Part shown: one piece after another, positions 33,871 through 45,082 of the stretch
Layout: every line of letters begins with the position of its first letter
Numbering within the stretch: position 1 is the first letter of the stretch
Assembly (NCBI RefSeq): GCF_011386835.1
Contig: NC_088798.1
Location: forward strand, 7,688,001-7,752,000
Reading direction: 5' to 3'
Source: Chrysemys picta bellii
Lineage: Eukaryota > Chordata > Testudines > Emydidae
Length of the DNA: 64,000 nt
Program-made: the position numbers and the translations under genes
Notes under the pieces: generated by a model
What the model saw: only the letters and a program-made list of their open reading frames with translations
What the model was told of the DNA's origin: nothing
The model's database searches: none

Positions 33871-34905
33871 TTCCACAAATAGCAGCTGATCCCCTAACAT
33901 TGGTGTAAATAGAAACCACTCACCCCGCTGGGAAAGCAGATAAAGAGGGGTCTAGACATGGCAGAACCAAGGTGTGGCTTAGAATTTGGGAAATTTTTGC
34001 CAATAGCTTTCCCCAGAACTCCCCCAGCTGTAGCCACACCTTGACATTTAAGCATAATTGTTTTGCACTTACTAACTCTTTCTTTCCATGCATAATTTAC
34101 TCCACCCTGGTGTCCTTTGCGGGTAGGGGTAGTTAATAAACATGTCGACTATGGTTTCTTTTAAACTTTAATACAGCATCTTGACTCATACTATTGAAAA
34201 ACACTCCAGTCTGAAGTTTACAGAGCAATTAAAGACCCTCCTGGGGCCCCCGCTACACAGAGAGTGTCAGTGTATGTAGATTAGAAATTGTGAAGATTCT
34301 CCCTCCGGCTGAAGAGTTCCCAGACAAATTCCAGAGATCATCAAGTATTCATATTTCAGTGGGCTTTGTGTCGTACACAACATACCAGTGTAATTAAACT
34401 ACAATGCGCCTCATCTAATAAACTTTTGGATCTGGCTATGCTTCTATTAATTTCTTTTAATTAGCTACTATCAAGAAATAAAATGAACATCAGTCTAAAG
34501 CTGCATCTTTGCTGCTGGAAAACATGCGTTCTGGGAAGAGCTTTCTGTTCTAATCTGGGTGGTTGTACCCCACGTAGAGCCATGGTCTAGGAGGACTTCA
34601 CAACGGCGAAAAAACCTGACAAAGTGAAGAGCCTCTCTTTAATTCCTACTGCCTGGGTGAGGGGGTGTCGTTGATGGATGTATATTACCATCTTATGGAA
34701 AAGACCAGCTGACGAGGTGGGTTTCACATTTAGAATGGACGTGGAAAGCTTTGATCCCTCTGACTAGGAACCTCTAATTTTATGCGTCTTGTCTTTGATT
34801 GTTCCATTGACATCCACGAGCTGCAGAGGAAAAAACATTCCCTGAGGTAACTCAGTCTGTGCCATTTAGGGTTTGGGGCTCAATCCTGCAAGCGTCTGTC
34901 TTTCT
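33871..34905. other. Intergenic, unassigned
   Basis: No repeat or exon recognised. 34370-34500 is AT-rich with TTTTAATTAG words and could be a conserved non-coding element, but conservation cannot be judged here. Confidence 0.35.
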
Positions 34906-35560
34906 CTGGTACTTATGTAGCCTCCATCACTACACTGTCTGAGCACCTCACACTCTTCACAACACCCCGTGAAGCATTATTATCCCATTTTATAGAAGAG
35001 GCATAGAGACACTAAGGCCTGATCTACACTGTGGGGGGGAAGGGGGATTGACCTAAGATACACAACTTGAGCTACGAGAATAGTGTAGCTGAAGTAGACG
35101 TATCTTTGGTCGACTTACCTCACATCCTCATGGCATGGGGTCGACTGCCACCACTCCCCTGTCAACTCTGCTTCCGCCTCTCGCCGCGGTGGAGTACAGG
35201 AGTCGACGGCAGAGTGATCGGGGATCGATTTATCATGTCTCTACACTAGACATGATAAATCGATCCCCGATAGATCGATCACTACCTGCCGATCCGGGTC
35301 CTCTCCTTACCCTAAGGGACAGATTTTGAAAGGTATTTAGGTGCCTAAAGATTTTCAAAAGGATCTAGTGCCTCACTGCCAATGGGAGTTAGGTGCTTTT
35401 GAAAATCCTACTCAGCACCCATCTGCATCTGTTGACACCTAAATACACTTAACATTCAGGTCCTAAGTGACTTGTCCAGGGTTACACAGGGACTTTGTGG
35501 CAGAGGAGTGAATGGAAAGCAGGTTTTTCAAGTCCCAGCACTCTAACCCACTGGCCCATC
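34906..35560 (-). mobile_element. MIR-like SINE split by a compound insertion
   Basis: 34906-35015 and 35461-35560 read as the two halves of a minus-strand MIR-like SINE (TTATCCCATTTTATAGAAGA, then AAGTGACTTGTCCAGGGTTA). CTAAG flanks the intervening insert on both sides, consistent with a 5-bp duplication. The insert is the MITE at 35016-35305 plus about 150 bp of another repeat (GGTGCCTAAAGATTTTC). Confidence 0.6.
35016..35305. mobile_element. MITE with perfect internal hairpin, 3' end truncated
   Basis: Same family as 23811-24320: left end GGCCTGATCTACACT, internal GTCGACT words, and a perfect 24-bp stem (35217-35240 against 35248-35271) with a 7-base loop. The right inverted end is missing: sequence departs after GCCGATCCGGG. 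Confidence 0.75.
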
Positions 35561-36235
35561 CTTGTTCACTGAGCTTTCATTTAAGCATGTGACTTCAATG
35601 GATACTTACATGATTAAGTGCTTTGCTGTATCAGGATAGAGTGTTCAGCACCATGCAGGATTGAACCCTTGAAGATCAAGACCACAACCCAGAGTCGATA
35701 TTCTGTGGAAGCCAGTGTAGCGATGAGCATACCAGGACTATGCATTCACAGCAGCTAGTATTTCTTAGCAGATGGGAGGCTGCACGTCATACCACGTTGA
35801 GTAGATACAGCCAATTACTTGACTACACTCTCAGTTCAAAGTTAAAATTATTCACAAGACCAAATAGCCAACCTTAGTCAGGTTATTAGCCAAAAACAGA
35901 TCAGTACACAAAAAGGGAGAAGCAATATCAGGAAGCAATCTCCAGTGTTCACCTTACTTAGAAGGTCTGCTTCAAAAACATGCTTCTCATAAGACTACTC
36001 ATATTTATAGCACACTTGATTCCAAGTTCAAGAGCACTCTACAATCATCCGCCAGTCTGTACCTGTTTTGCTGTACCATCCTGTACCTTTCCTTATATTA
36101 TTTTGAATACCACATTCCAGGTGTCAGGGGGCTGTGAAGGCACCCCTCACTTTACCAGGACATACTATTAATATATCTAGTCTCTGAGAGGCTTTGTTTT
36201 TGCTTCTGCAAAAAGCCAAGTTCAACTGTTGCCAA
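35561..36235. other. Intergenic, unassigned
   Basis: Nothing recognised. Confidence 0.4.
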
Positions 36236-36893
36236 GTGTCATGGGACACCCTTCTGCCATGTACATTGGCCAAACCGGACAGTCTCTACACAAAAGAATA
36301 AACGGACACAAAGACAGACGTCAAGAATTGTAACATTCAAAAACTAGTAGGAGAACACTTCAATCTCCCTGGACACTCAATAACAGACTTAAAAGTGGCA
36401 ATTCTTCAACAAAAAAACTTCAAAAACAGACTACAATGAGAAACTGCAAACTGGACACCATCAAATTAGGCCCAAATAAAGACTGGGAGTGGCTGGGTCA
36501 CTACAAGAAGTAATTTTCCCTCTGCTGATACTCACACCTTTTTGTCAACTGTTGGGAATGGGCAACATCCACCTTGATTGCATTGGCCTCGTTAGCACTA
36601 CAAAGGTAATTTTCCCTCTGTTGATATTCACCCCTTCTTGTCAACTGTTGAGAATAGGCCACTTCCACCTTAATTGAATTGGCTCGTTAGCACTGACCCC
36701 CCCCACTTGCTAAGGCAACTCCCATCTTTTCATGTGCTGTAATATATATATACACCATGCATCTGATGAAGTAGGTTTTAGCCCATGAAAACTTATGCCC
36801 AAATAAATGTGTTAGTCTCTAAGGTGCCACAAGGACTCCTCGTTGTTTTTGCTGATACAGACTAACACGGCTACCACTCTGAAACCTGTCACC
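36236..36893 (+). mobile_element. Penelope-like element, 5'-truncated
   Basis: Begins in the GIY-YIG domain (MYIGQTGQSLHKRINGHK readable from 36259), runs to the LDTIKLGPNKDWEW end near 36500 through frame breaks, then the untranslated region with a 96-bp tandem duplication (36511 and 36607 starts), and the terminal repeat (CTGATGAAGTAGGTTTTAGC...ACTAACACGGCTACCACTC). The hammerhead-like core is degraded (ATGAAAACTTATGC). Confidence 0.85.
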
Positions 36894-38352
36894 ATAATAC
36901 AGTTCACACTTATATGAATTAGCATAACTACATAACATTCATATGTAATAAATAATACATAGAATATAATATACAAAGCAATGCAATGTTTTATACGCAC
37001 AACATACAGATTGGCTAACCAGAAGCTTGATCTTTTTTTAATGTACCTGCTGCCATTCCTATGTATGTTGGGTTACAGCCGTCAAACTTGCAGGTCACAA
37101 AAGTGCACATTACTGTGGCCAGGTCCATCTCTATCACTTGACCTCTCTGTGCCTCACTCTGCCTGCCTGAAAATGAAGAATAATATTCGCCTACTTATCT
37201 AGCTGTAGACGAGGCTTGTCGTGAGAGCTAAGTAATCACGGATTGCACAGAGTGTCAAACACACAGGCTGAGATTCTCAAAGCCGCAGATGGGCTCTGAA
37301 TGCTGAATTCCTACCAACATGAATGGGAAAGGGGCCTCCAAAGCAGCTGGGCAGCTTTGAAAATCTCAGCTGTAAGGTGCTACACGAGTGCTGAGCATTA
37401 ATGATTTATTAACAGCATTCAGGAGAATGTACTTCATTTCCATGCTGTTCACGTGGGCCAGACTTAGAGGAGCGGCTGTTGTCGTTCTCAGTCACTGAAA
37501 AACAGACCTTTGGTTTAAGCCGTACAAGCTGGTGTACACGCACACACACTGTCTCTCTCTCACACACACACAAACACACCCGGTCCCACGCACACGCATA
37601 AATGCCAAGGGACACTATTTTCCCACTCGCTTTATGAAAGCCAGTTGCAAAGGATATTTCTTCAAAAAAAACCAAAGCGAGCCACCGTCTAGCTCCGAGG
37701 AAGCTAGCTTTACATTGGTGTAATTGGGAGCAGAGTTTGTACTTTCTTCTTAACTCCACTTCAACAGTAGTTCTACCTACCGTGGCAATTTCTTATCCTC
37801 TTCCTTCTCTGTTTTCTTCCCTTCTTTACAGACACAACACTTGTCTCACTTGCTCCGCCGAGCCCCTGGGTGGCAAAATTTGACTCCGTCTGTTTAGTAC
37901 TGATGATTGAAGCCCAAGCTCTGTTAATCCCCAGAACAGGTAGTGCAGGCTTCCCCAGCCCTGTATGAAGGGAAGACCACCTCTGGAGGTAGGAGGGTAA
38001 TGATCTCCATCACCTGTTCAAGCCTCAGCTCCTCCTGTCAAGAAAGATGCCCTGGCCGTTCTGAGAGTAGTTGTGTGATGTGGCTACCCAGCCACTCGGA
38101 ACTGGACTGAGAACAACAAATGGTAGCTACTAATGCTGGTCTTTGAGTCTCTACGGACCTAGGCTGACTTTGAAGTAAGTACCTAGTGGTGAAGTCTATA
38201 ACGTTATTCCCAAATCCCTGAGCTCATTTAGGGCCAAAACCTGGTTCCACTGAAGTCAACGGAAGTGTTGTCATTGCCATTAATGGGATCAGGATTTAGC
38301 TGGTCCTGCTCTGTTGACTCATCTGGTAGTAGATGATCCTGCTGCTGCTTTC
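36894..38352. other. Intergenic; MIR-like and microsatellite
   Basis: 37120-37260 resembles a MIR-like SINE (CACTTGACCTCTCTGTGCCTC). 37535-37600 is a CA/CT-rich simple repeat that produces frames on both strands. No host exon recognised. Confidence 0.45.
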
Positions 38353-38487
38353 TTTTATAAAGACTTCAAGTATCAGAGGGGTAGCTGTGTTAGTCTGAAT
38401 CTGTAAAAAGCAACAGAGGGTCCTGTGGCACCTTTGAGACTAACAGAAGTACTGGGAGCATAAGCTTTCGTGGGTAAGAACCTCACT

Positions 38488-38494
38488 TCTTCAG
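38488..38494 (-). ncRNA. Hammerhead-ribozyme-like core, minus strand
   Basis: Mirror image of the plus-strand core across the palindrome centre: CTGAAGA here, GAAA at 38466-38469, predicted cleavage after the C at 38456. The CUGANGA and GAAA cores are intact and helix III can close as A-U, G-C, C-G with a UUAU loop. Helix I is not obvious, so activity is uncertain. Confidence 0.5.
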
Positions 38495-38511
38495 ATGCAA
38501 GTGACTTGCAT

Positions 38512-38550
38512 CTGAAGAAGTGAGGTTCTTACCCACGAAAGCTTATGCTC
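38512..38550 (+). ncRNA. Hammerhead-ribozyme-like core, plus strand
   Basis: CTGAAGA (38512-38518), stem II GTG-A-GGT/ACC-CAC, GAAA (38537-38540), helix III GC-TTAT-GC, and TC with cleavage expected after 38550. PLE terminal repeats are known to carry hammerhead motifs with very short helix III. Position 7 of the core may be any base, so CTGAAGA is acceptable. Helix I pairing is not evident. Confidence 0.55.
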
Positions 38551-38611
38551 CCAGTACTTCTGTTAGTCTCAAAGGTGCCACAGGACCCTCTGTTGCTTTT
38601 TATAAAGACTT

Positions 38612-40082
38612 GTCCATTTTTTAGGCTAGACCAGGAGAACTGGATCTGAGCAGAATATCTCAAGGTAAAAGAGCCATGATAAAATAAATAAATAAAATCC
38701 AGCTGACTGTACCTGTGATGATAGTCCTAAAAGTCATTCAGTTTAGTAATTTTGCTAGTTCTACATCCTATCTTAGGGCACCTACTTTCCAGACTGAATT
38801 GCGATATGGAATTTTGTTCGGTGGGTTTAACTGAAGCATTGCTAGCTGGAAACGGTAGCATTATCTGTAATAAAGTAACTCCTTCCATTTACTTTCTTGG
38901 TCTTGTATTTTACGTTGGGCTGACGGAGTCCTAATACCTGGAAAAATGCCCATCACCTACAGGCCCTTATTTGAAAGGAAACTATGGCATGAGGTGCAGG
39001 ATTTCATCATTTCTCTGTATCAATTTTGCAAATATATTTCTGAGAGCGAACCAACCTGAGATGCTTGTTAATTTCACATCTCATCTTACTCTAATGATAG
39101 TGCCCAGCTCTGTAAGAATTCATTTTCACTCAATGGATTCTCCTCTCCCAGCCCCACTAACCTAAGGGGAGGAATTACTTTTTGTAGGCTCCAATTCTCT
39201 CAGCCCTCTCCTTAAACAGAGATGAAATTTGAAAATTAGGCCTAGCTCCAAATGGTGCGATGGTGAAACATAGATTAGATTTTCAAAACTCTTTCAGTTT
39301 TAATAACCTACAGTGTTATTACTAAGACAGGTAATGGATATATTGTGTGTCTGATTATATGTGTGTGTGTATTATATAATATATACATACATATCCATTT
39401 CTATATACACACACATGGGTTTAGGCTGGTGTAATTACCATCATTAACTGACCCCATATATGGATGTCAGTGATATTAGCCTAAATCCAGAGTAACTCTA
39501 ATGACTTCAGTGGAGTGACCCCAGATTCAAAATTACATCAGTGTACTTGAGGTCAGAATCTAACCCAGGATTTTTATTTTTCTGCCATTTCAGCATCGTA
39601 GGGGGCCCAAGATGAACATAATCCAAGGATTTGAGCTAAACTCTGCATGAATTGTTATTCTCCCCCTGCCTCTGTCAAAGGAACACCTGAATGTGCTTAC
39701 AGCTGCTGTGCTAGACAACGTCCTCCCATTGGATATAGTTTGCAAAGGATTAAAAGGATTAAGAATGAAGACCCTGATCCTGCAATTGATTGTGCACAGA
39801 AAAATCCGTGCACCAATACGAAGCTCTACTGAAATCAGAAGAGGTCCACAAAGGTTGTGTAGGACTTCATAGCTAGGACAGTACAAAACCCTGGCCAGAG
39901 CCCTCACACAGAGACAATTAAACAATCCAGACAAGGATAAATCTTCTGATTCTGCCCATTAACCAGACCGTGAATAATAATGGGTTTGATTTACCAACAC
40001 AAAGAGTAATCAAGGAAGTGCATTATTGAACAGGCAGCTCAATCTTTAAAAGTTCTTGGTTTAAAAGCGGCTATGTACATAA
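38612..40082. other. Intergenic, unassigned; AT/AC simple repeat
   Basis: 39350-39415 is an AT/GT-rich simple repeat. No exon or transposon recognised elsewhere. Confidence 0.4.
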
Positions 40083-40400
40083 GAACATAAGAACATAAGA
40101 AAGGCCGTACCGGGTCAGACCAAAGGTCCATCTAGCCCAGTATCCTGTCTACCGACAGTGGCCAATACCAGGTGCCCCAGAGAGAGTGAACCTAACAGGC
40201 AATGATCAAGTGATCTCTCTCCTGCCATCCATCTGACAGACAGAGGTTAGGGACACCATTCCTTACCCGTCCTGGCTAATAGCCATTAATGGACTTAACC
40301 ACCATGAATGTATCCAGTTCTCTTTTAAACTGTTATAGTCCTAGCCTTCACAACCTTCTCAGGTATGTACAAACTGTGACACAAAATTGTGAGCTTTATT
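40083..40400 (-). mobile_element. CR1 3' fragment
   Basis: Reverse complement of a CR1 3' end: GGTCAGACCAAAGGTCCATC, GGTTAGGGACACCATTCC, ATGAATGTATCCAGTTCTC. Preceded by AAGAACATA tandem units (the CR1 terminal repeat). Confidence 0.8.
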
Positions 40401-40559
40401 TGCTTAGCACTAGCCACGTGGATTTAGGAAAGTGCGTGTAAAACACTACCACATTAGAAGTCACCGAGTCATCTCTCGCGCTAGCAGTAGCATTCAATGT
40501 AGCTAAATGGGAAATTGGAAAACATAATCCCAACTATGCATACAAAGTGACAGGGTCTA

Positions 40560-41258
40560 AATCAGCTGTTGCCACTCAAGGAAGAGCTCTTGGGCTCACC
40601 ATGGATAGTTCTTTGAAAATATCTGCTCAATGTGTAACAGCAGTCAAAAAAAGCCGACAGACTGTTAGGAACCTTTAGGAAAGGGATAGATAATAAGACA
40701 TTAAATATCATAATGCCGCTATATAAATCCATGGTACACCTACCCCTTGAAAAGTGCATGCAGTTCTGGTTGCCCCATCTCAAAAAAGATATATTAGAAT
40801 TGGAAAAGGTACCGAGAAGGGCAACAAAAATGATTAGGGGTATATAACACAAGAACCAGGGGTCACCCAATGTAATTAATAGGGAGCAGGTTTAAAGCAA
40901 ACAAAAGGAAGTACTTCCTCACAAAATGCCGTCAACCATGGAACTCGTTGCCAGGGGATGTTGTGAAGGCCAAAAGTATCACTGGGTTCAAAAAAGAACT
41001 AGATAAGTTCATGGACGATAGGCCCAACAGTGGCTATTGGCCAAGATGGTCAGGATGCAACCTCACGCTCGGGGTATCCCTAAACCTCTGACTGCCAGAA
41101 GCGGGAACTATTCAATATAAGATGAATCACTCAGTAAGTTACCTTGTACTGTTCATGTCCTCTGAAGCATCTGGCCCAAGCCCCTGTTGAAAGACAGGAT
41201 GCTGGTCTAGATGGACCATTGGTCTGACCCACTGTCGTCATTCTTGAGTTCTTATTTC
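40560..41258 (+). mobile_element. CR1 LINE 3' remnant
   Basis: Plus-strand RT C-terminal and 3' region, including AGGGCAACAAAAATGATTAG (40827), CACAAGAACCAGGGGTCACC and GGTCTAGATGGACCATTGGT. Diverged and frame-broken, with deletions around 40846. Confidence 0.8.
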
Positions 41259-42910
41259 CCACCCACTTTGCACAGATTTAAATGACTAGATACGCTGCAG
41301 CACCGTGGAGTACCAGGCCCAATAAATGTAGTCAGGAATGGCGTTTTTCCCTACTGTGTCGATTGTTCTGTGGCTTGCATTGTCATTAAGTATGTATATT
41401 TTCACACTCGACTTTCCACCCGTCCACAGCAAATCAGTCAGTGCGAGCAGAAACGGATTGTCCCATTGCTCAGCTGGTCTGCTTTTCTTGTATCTCCTGA
41501 AACAGTTAACTTCTGAGGCCTCAAAGCAGAGAACATGATGAGCACAGCAAAGCAACTGAGCGCTGATTAAAATTCATCCTACTGTATCACCCGTAAATAA
41601 GAAATAAAGGCTACACGGCTGTGATTAATCAACCATAAATGCCCGTCGCCTGCTGCCTGTATTCCACACAAACGCAACCCGAGCACCAGCTCAGCTCGGC
41701 ATAAGGGTAACAGGCAGATCATTCTCATTCGTCAGGATTTTGAATGTAAACAAACACTTGACGGTTGGGTTTCTGCCCCCCTTGCAGATTTTCAATGTTT
41801 ATGAGAAAATCGGTACATTTATTCTGGAAAAAGGCACTCACTCACCCCGCGCCAGTGGATCAAAATATATCACTCACAGAACCACAGAAATGCAAGTTTT
41901 AATTAAGGAGCATTAGTAACATGAGAGAGAGCCAGCACCTACTGACTAATAACAACCATATACTTCTGGTTTTAAGCGCTGCTACCTGGATGGCCATCAG
42001 CCCTGCTGTAAACAATCCACAATCAACAACTGGCAACCAGGCTTGTGGCTGAAACCAGTGGCTGTAAGAATCTGCTACCTGTCACAATCCCGCCTCCATT
42101 AAACCCCCAGCTTGTGTGTCTGAGGCTTGCGGTGCTTGCTGCTCCGTTGACTTGCTGGCGGAGTGTAGAAGCGTCTCTCCTCTGTTTTTGTTTGCAGTTT
42201 TAGGGGCCTGATCCTTTCGTGGACTGGCCTTTGGGGAAAGCGTTGCAGCTGGCCTTTAGCCACGACACCATTCTACACCAACCGCAGCGGGCTTTTCACC
42301 TGTCGCAGCAACTGCTTAGAGGCCATCCTTGCAGTGTGGCCCAATGGGGCAGGCCATGTGAGTCAAGGGAAGGCTCTTCTGCCACAGGCCTGCTGCGTGT
42401 CCATGTGCAAACCACTTAACCATCGCGTGCCTCAGTTTCCCTACCTGTGAAGCGAGGACAATGAACCCACAAAGCCTTTGGAAAGAACTTCAAGACCCAG
42501 GCACAAACAGTGCTGTGCAAGAGCGAGGTCTTATTATTTCGCTTGGCAGCCGGCATCTGCATGGTGGGCCCCACTGCTGCGCAGCTTGCTGCATGAGTAG
42601 CCCTTTAAAACTATTTGCTCTGATTCTCGCTTACCATCTGGGCCTGATCCCATAGGTGTGCTCAGAGCAGGCCTAAGACCTGATAGCTGTCAGACCCTGC
42701 GCAGCAGCGCTGGGTACAGGCCACTGGTAGGTGGTAGGGATGAGGTTGGGCAGTCCAGCACCCGCACAAAAGACAGCTGGGGCAGGCCCATCATGTTTGC
42801 TGAGGCCCCATCCCCTCCCATTTCATCCCATCTTACCCCAGTTACAGACATTTTGGGGGCCCTTTTTTCTCCCTCTCATCCTCCCATGGGGGGAAGGGGA
42901 GAGCACCGTA
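41259..42910. other. Intergenic; MIR-like fragment, possible conserved elements
   Basis: 42400-42470 has a MIR-like core (GTGCCTCAGTTTCCCTACCT). 41560-41660 has homeodomain-type words (GTGATTAATCAACC) and no repeat resemblance. No exon supported. Confidence 0.4.
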
Positions 42911-43025
42911 GGGTGACCAGATTGTAAGTGTGATGGGACGGGAGTGGGGGGTTAATAGGCACCTATATAAGACAAAGCACCAAATATCGGGACTGTCCCT
43001 TTAAAATCGGGACATCCGGTCACCC
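42911..43025. mobile_element. Short MITE with GGGTGACC ends
   Basis: Left end GGGTGACCAGATTG and right end ATCCGGTCACCC are inverted. The interior has TAGGCACCTATATAAGAC and CGGGACTGTCCC words. A common short turtle repeat type; target duplication not clear. Confidence 0.6.
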
Positions 43026-43299
43026 GAAGCCACTGGGAAACACAAAGAGGTAAGCGGCGTGAGCAGGAAGTGGAGAGACATGGTTTTGGCTGCTGGGGCA
43101 TGGGGCTACCTAAGCAGCTGACGTGGCTCCTAGGGAGAGTTTGTGGCTGAGGATCCCAAGTAGAGGCAGGTGCCTATCTCCAGCCAACCAGCCAGGTGCC
43201 CAAGGTTAGCCAGGGTTAGCCTAAGCCCCACTCCGGCCTGTCAATCCTGGCTAGTTTAGTTGCCACCATGCTGACCAGCCCATTAAAAGTCCGGTCAGC

Positions 43300-44463
43300 G
43301 GCACAGCAGGGCTAAGGCAAGCTCCCTACCTGCCGTGGCCCCGCACGGCTCCTGGAAGCAGTGGTATGTTCCCCCTCTGGCTCCTTTGCACAGGGAAACC
43401 AGGGGGCTCTGCACGCTGCCCCCACCGCAAGCACCAGCTCCGCAGCTCCCATTGACTGGGAAACGCAGCCAATCGGAGCTGCGGGGGCGGCACCTGTGAA
43501 TGGGGCAGCACACAGAGCCACCTGGCCGCGCCTCCCCATAGGTGGAGCGGGGAGATACCACTGCTTCTGGGAGCTGCTTGAGGTAAGCGCTCCCCGGAGC
43601 CTGCACCTCTCACCCCCTCCCGCACCCCAAACGCCTGGTACAGCCCCGATCCCCGTCCCTCCCTCCAAACCCCTCGGTTCCAGCCCAGAGCACCCTCCTA
43701 CACCCCAAACCCCTCATCACCAGCCCCACCCTAGAGTCTACACCTCCAGCCGGAGCCCTCATATCCCCCTGGACCCCAAACCACTGCCCCAGCCCGGAAC
43801 CCCCTCCCACACTCCGGACCCCTCAGGCCCAGCCAGGAGCCTCCTCCTGCACCCCAAATCTCTCATCCCCGGCCCCACACCAGACCCCGCCTTCATAGCT
43901 AGAGCCCTCACCCCCCCTGCATCCCAACCCTGTGCCCCAGCCTGGAGCCCCTTCCTGCACCCTGAACCCCTCATTTATGGCCCTACCCTGGAACCCACAC
44001 CCCCAGCTCAGAGCCCGTATCCCCTCCCACACCCCCAACCCCCTGCCTCAGCCCGAAACCCCCTCCCATACTCCAAACCCCTCGGCTCCACCTCCTAGCC
44101 TGGAGCCCCCTCCTGCAACTCAAACCCCTCATCCCTGGCCCCATCCCAGATCCCGCACCCCCAGCCAGAGCCCCCTCCCACATCCTAACCCACTGCCTCA
44201 GCCCGGAGCCCACTCCCGCACCCTGAACTCCTTAGTACTGGCCCCACCCCAGAGCCCTCACCCCATCCCACACCCCCACCACACCCCCACCCCCACACCC
44301 CTGCCCCAGCCTGGTGAAAATGAGCGAGTGAGGGTGGGGAGAGCGAGCGACAAATGGAGGGTCGATGGAGTGAGTGGGGGCGGGGCCTCAGAGGAGAGGC
44401 AGGGCAGGGGGCGGGGCAAGGGCGTTTGGTTTTGTGCGAGTAGAAAGTTGGCAACCCCTAGCC
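43300..44463. repeat. GC-rich interspersed repeat with C-rich tandem core
   Basis: A GC-rich leader (43300-43600) is followed by degenerate tandem CCCCAGCCCGGAGCCCCCTC / CACCCCAAACCCCTCAT units (43610-44320) and a G-rich tail (GGGTGGGGAGAGCGAGCGAC, GGGGCGGGGC). It is the kind of composite repeat found many times in turtle genomes. The Pro-rich frames on both strands are artefacts. Confidence 0.7.
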
Positions 44464-45080
44464 GTACTGTCCTCTCAAGCCGGGCTATGGGCCTACCTTT
44501 CATAAGCAATGAGAAGTGACTCAGCGCTAGGCCCACACAACAGAAATGGTCCAGCTAACCAGCCCGGGCCCACTGGCCAGTCTCTTTCGCTCATTACAAA
44601 ATAAACTCATGGTGCCGTGCCACATGGATGTGCGAAACTTGCAGTTACAAACAGGCTGAGCAAAGGGATAAAAGCGCTTTCATCACAGAACAAATGGCAC
44701 CGTTGGCCTGAGAGGCAGTAGAACACAATGATTAGAGCAACGATCATCTCCTGCCTGTGCCTTGTCTTGCCACGTGCCATCCAACAAACACCTCAACTGC
44801 TCCCTGCCTCAGTTTCCCCCTCGGTAGAATGGGAATGCTATTACATTGGAGGGGGCATTAAGGCGTAGTGCTATTTTCATAAATAACAGTGAGGTCTTCA
44901 CATGAATGCCGTGCATAACAGTAAGATATTATTACACTTATATTTCACTGGAAAGGGAGAGGAACTATTTTGCAAAACACTTTTTTTTTTTTACTAAAGC
45001 TATTTTATTTAATAGCCACTGTAAATAATAATATACTTTCCTCTTCCACGGCATCAGCCATGTGAGCATTTTACAAGCAT
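44464..45080. other. Intergenic; MIR-like fragment
   Basis: 44745-44865 resembles a MIR-like SINE (CCTCAGTTTCCCCCTCGGTA, GAATGGGAATGC). The rest is unassigned. Confidence 0.45.
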
Positions 45081-45082
45081 CA

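Larger units (their letters stand above)
38353..38611. mobile_element. Palindromic PLE terminal-repeat insertion
   Basis: A perfect inverted repeat of 99-bp arms (38404-38502 and 38504-38602) around a single central base at 38503. Each arm is a PLE terminal repeat with CTGAAGA, hairpin, CACGAAAGCTTATGCTC and GTTAGTCTCAAAGGTGCCAC. The left side alone carries an extension of about 34 bp (TATCAGAGGGGTAGCTGTGT, TAGTCTGAATCTG). The whole is flanked by the 14-bp duplication TTTTATAAAGACTT (38353-38366 and 38598-38611), so it inserted as one unit. Confidence 0.88.

Noticed and set aside
37530..37600. Possible regulatory CA/CT cluster
   Set aside because: Simple microsatellite-like sequence with no other signal.
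43361..44519. Pro-rich frames of 245 and 195 codons on plus, several on minus
   Set aside because: Products of the C-rich tandem repeat; no domain, no splice context.
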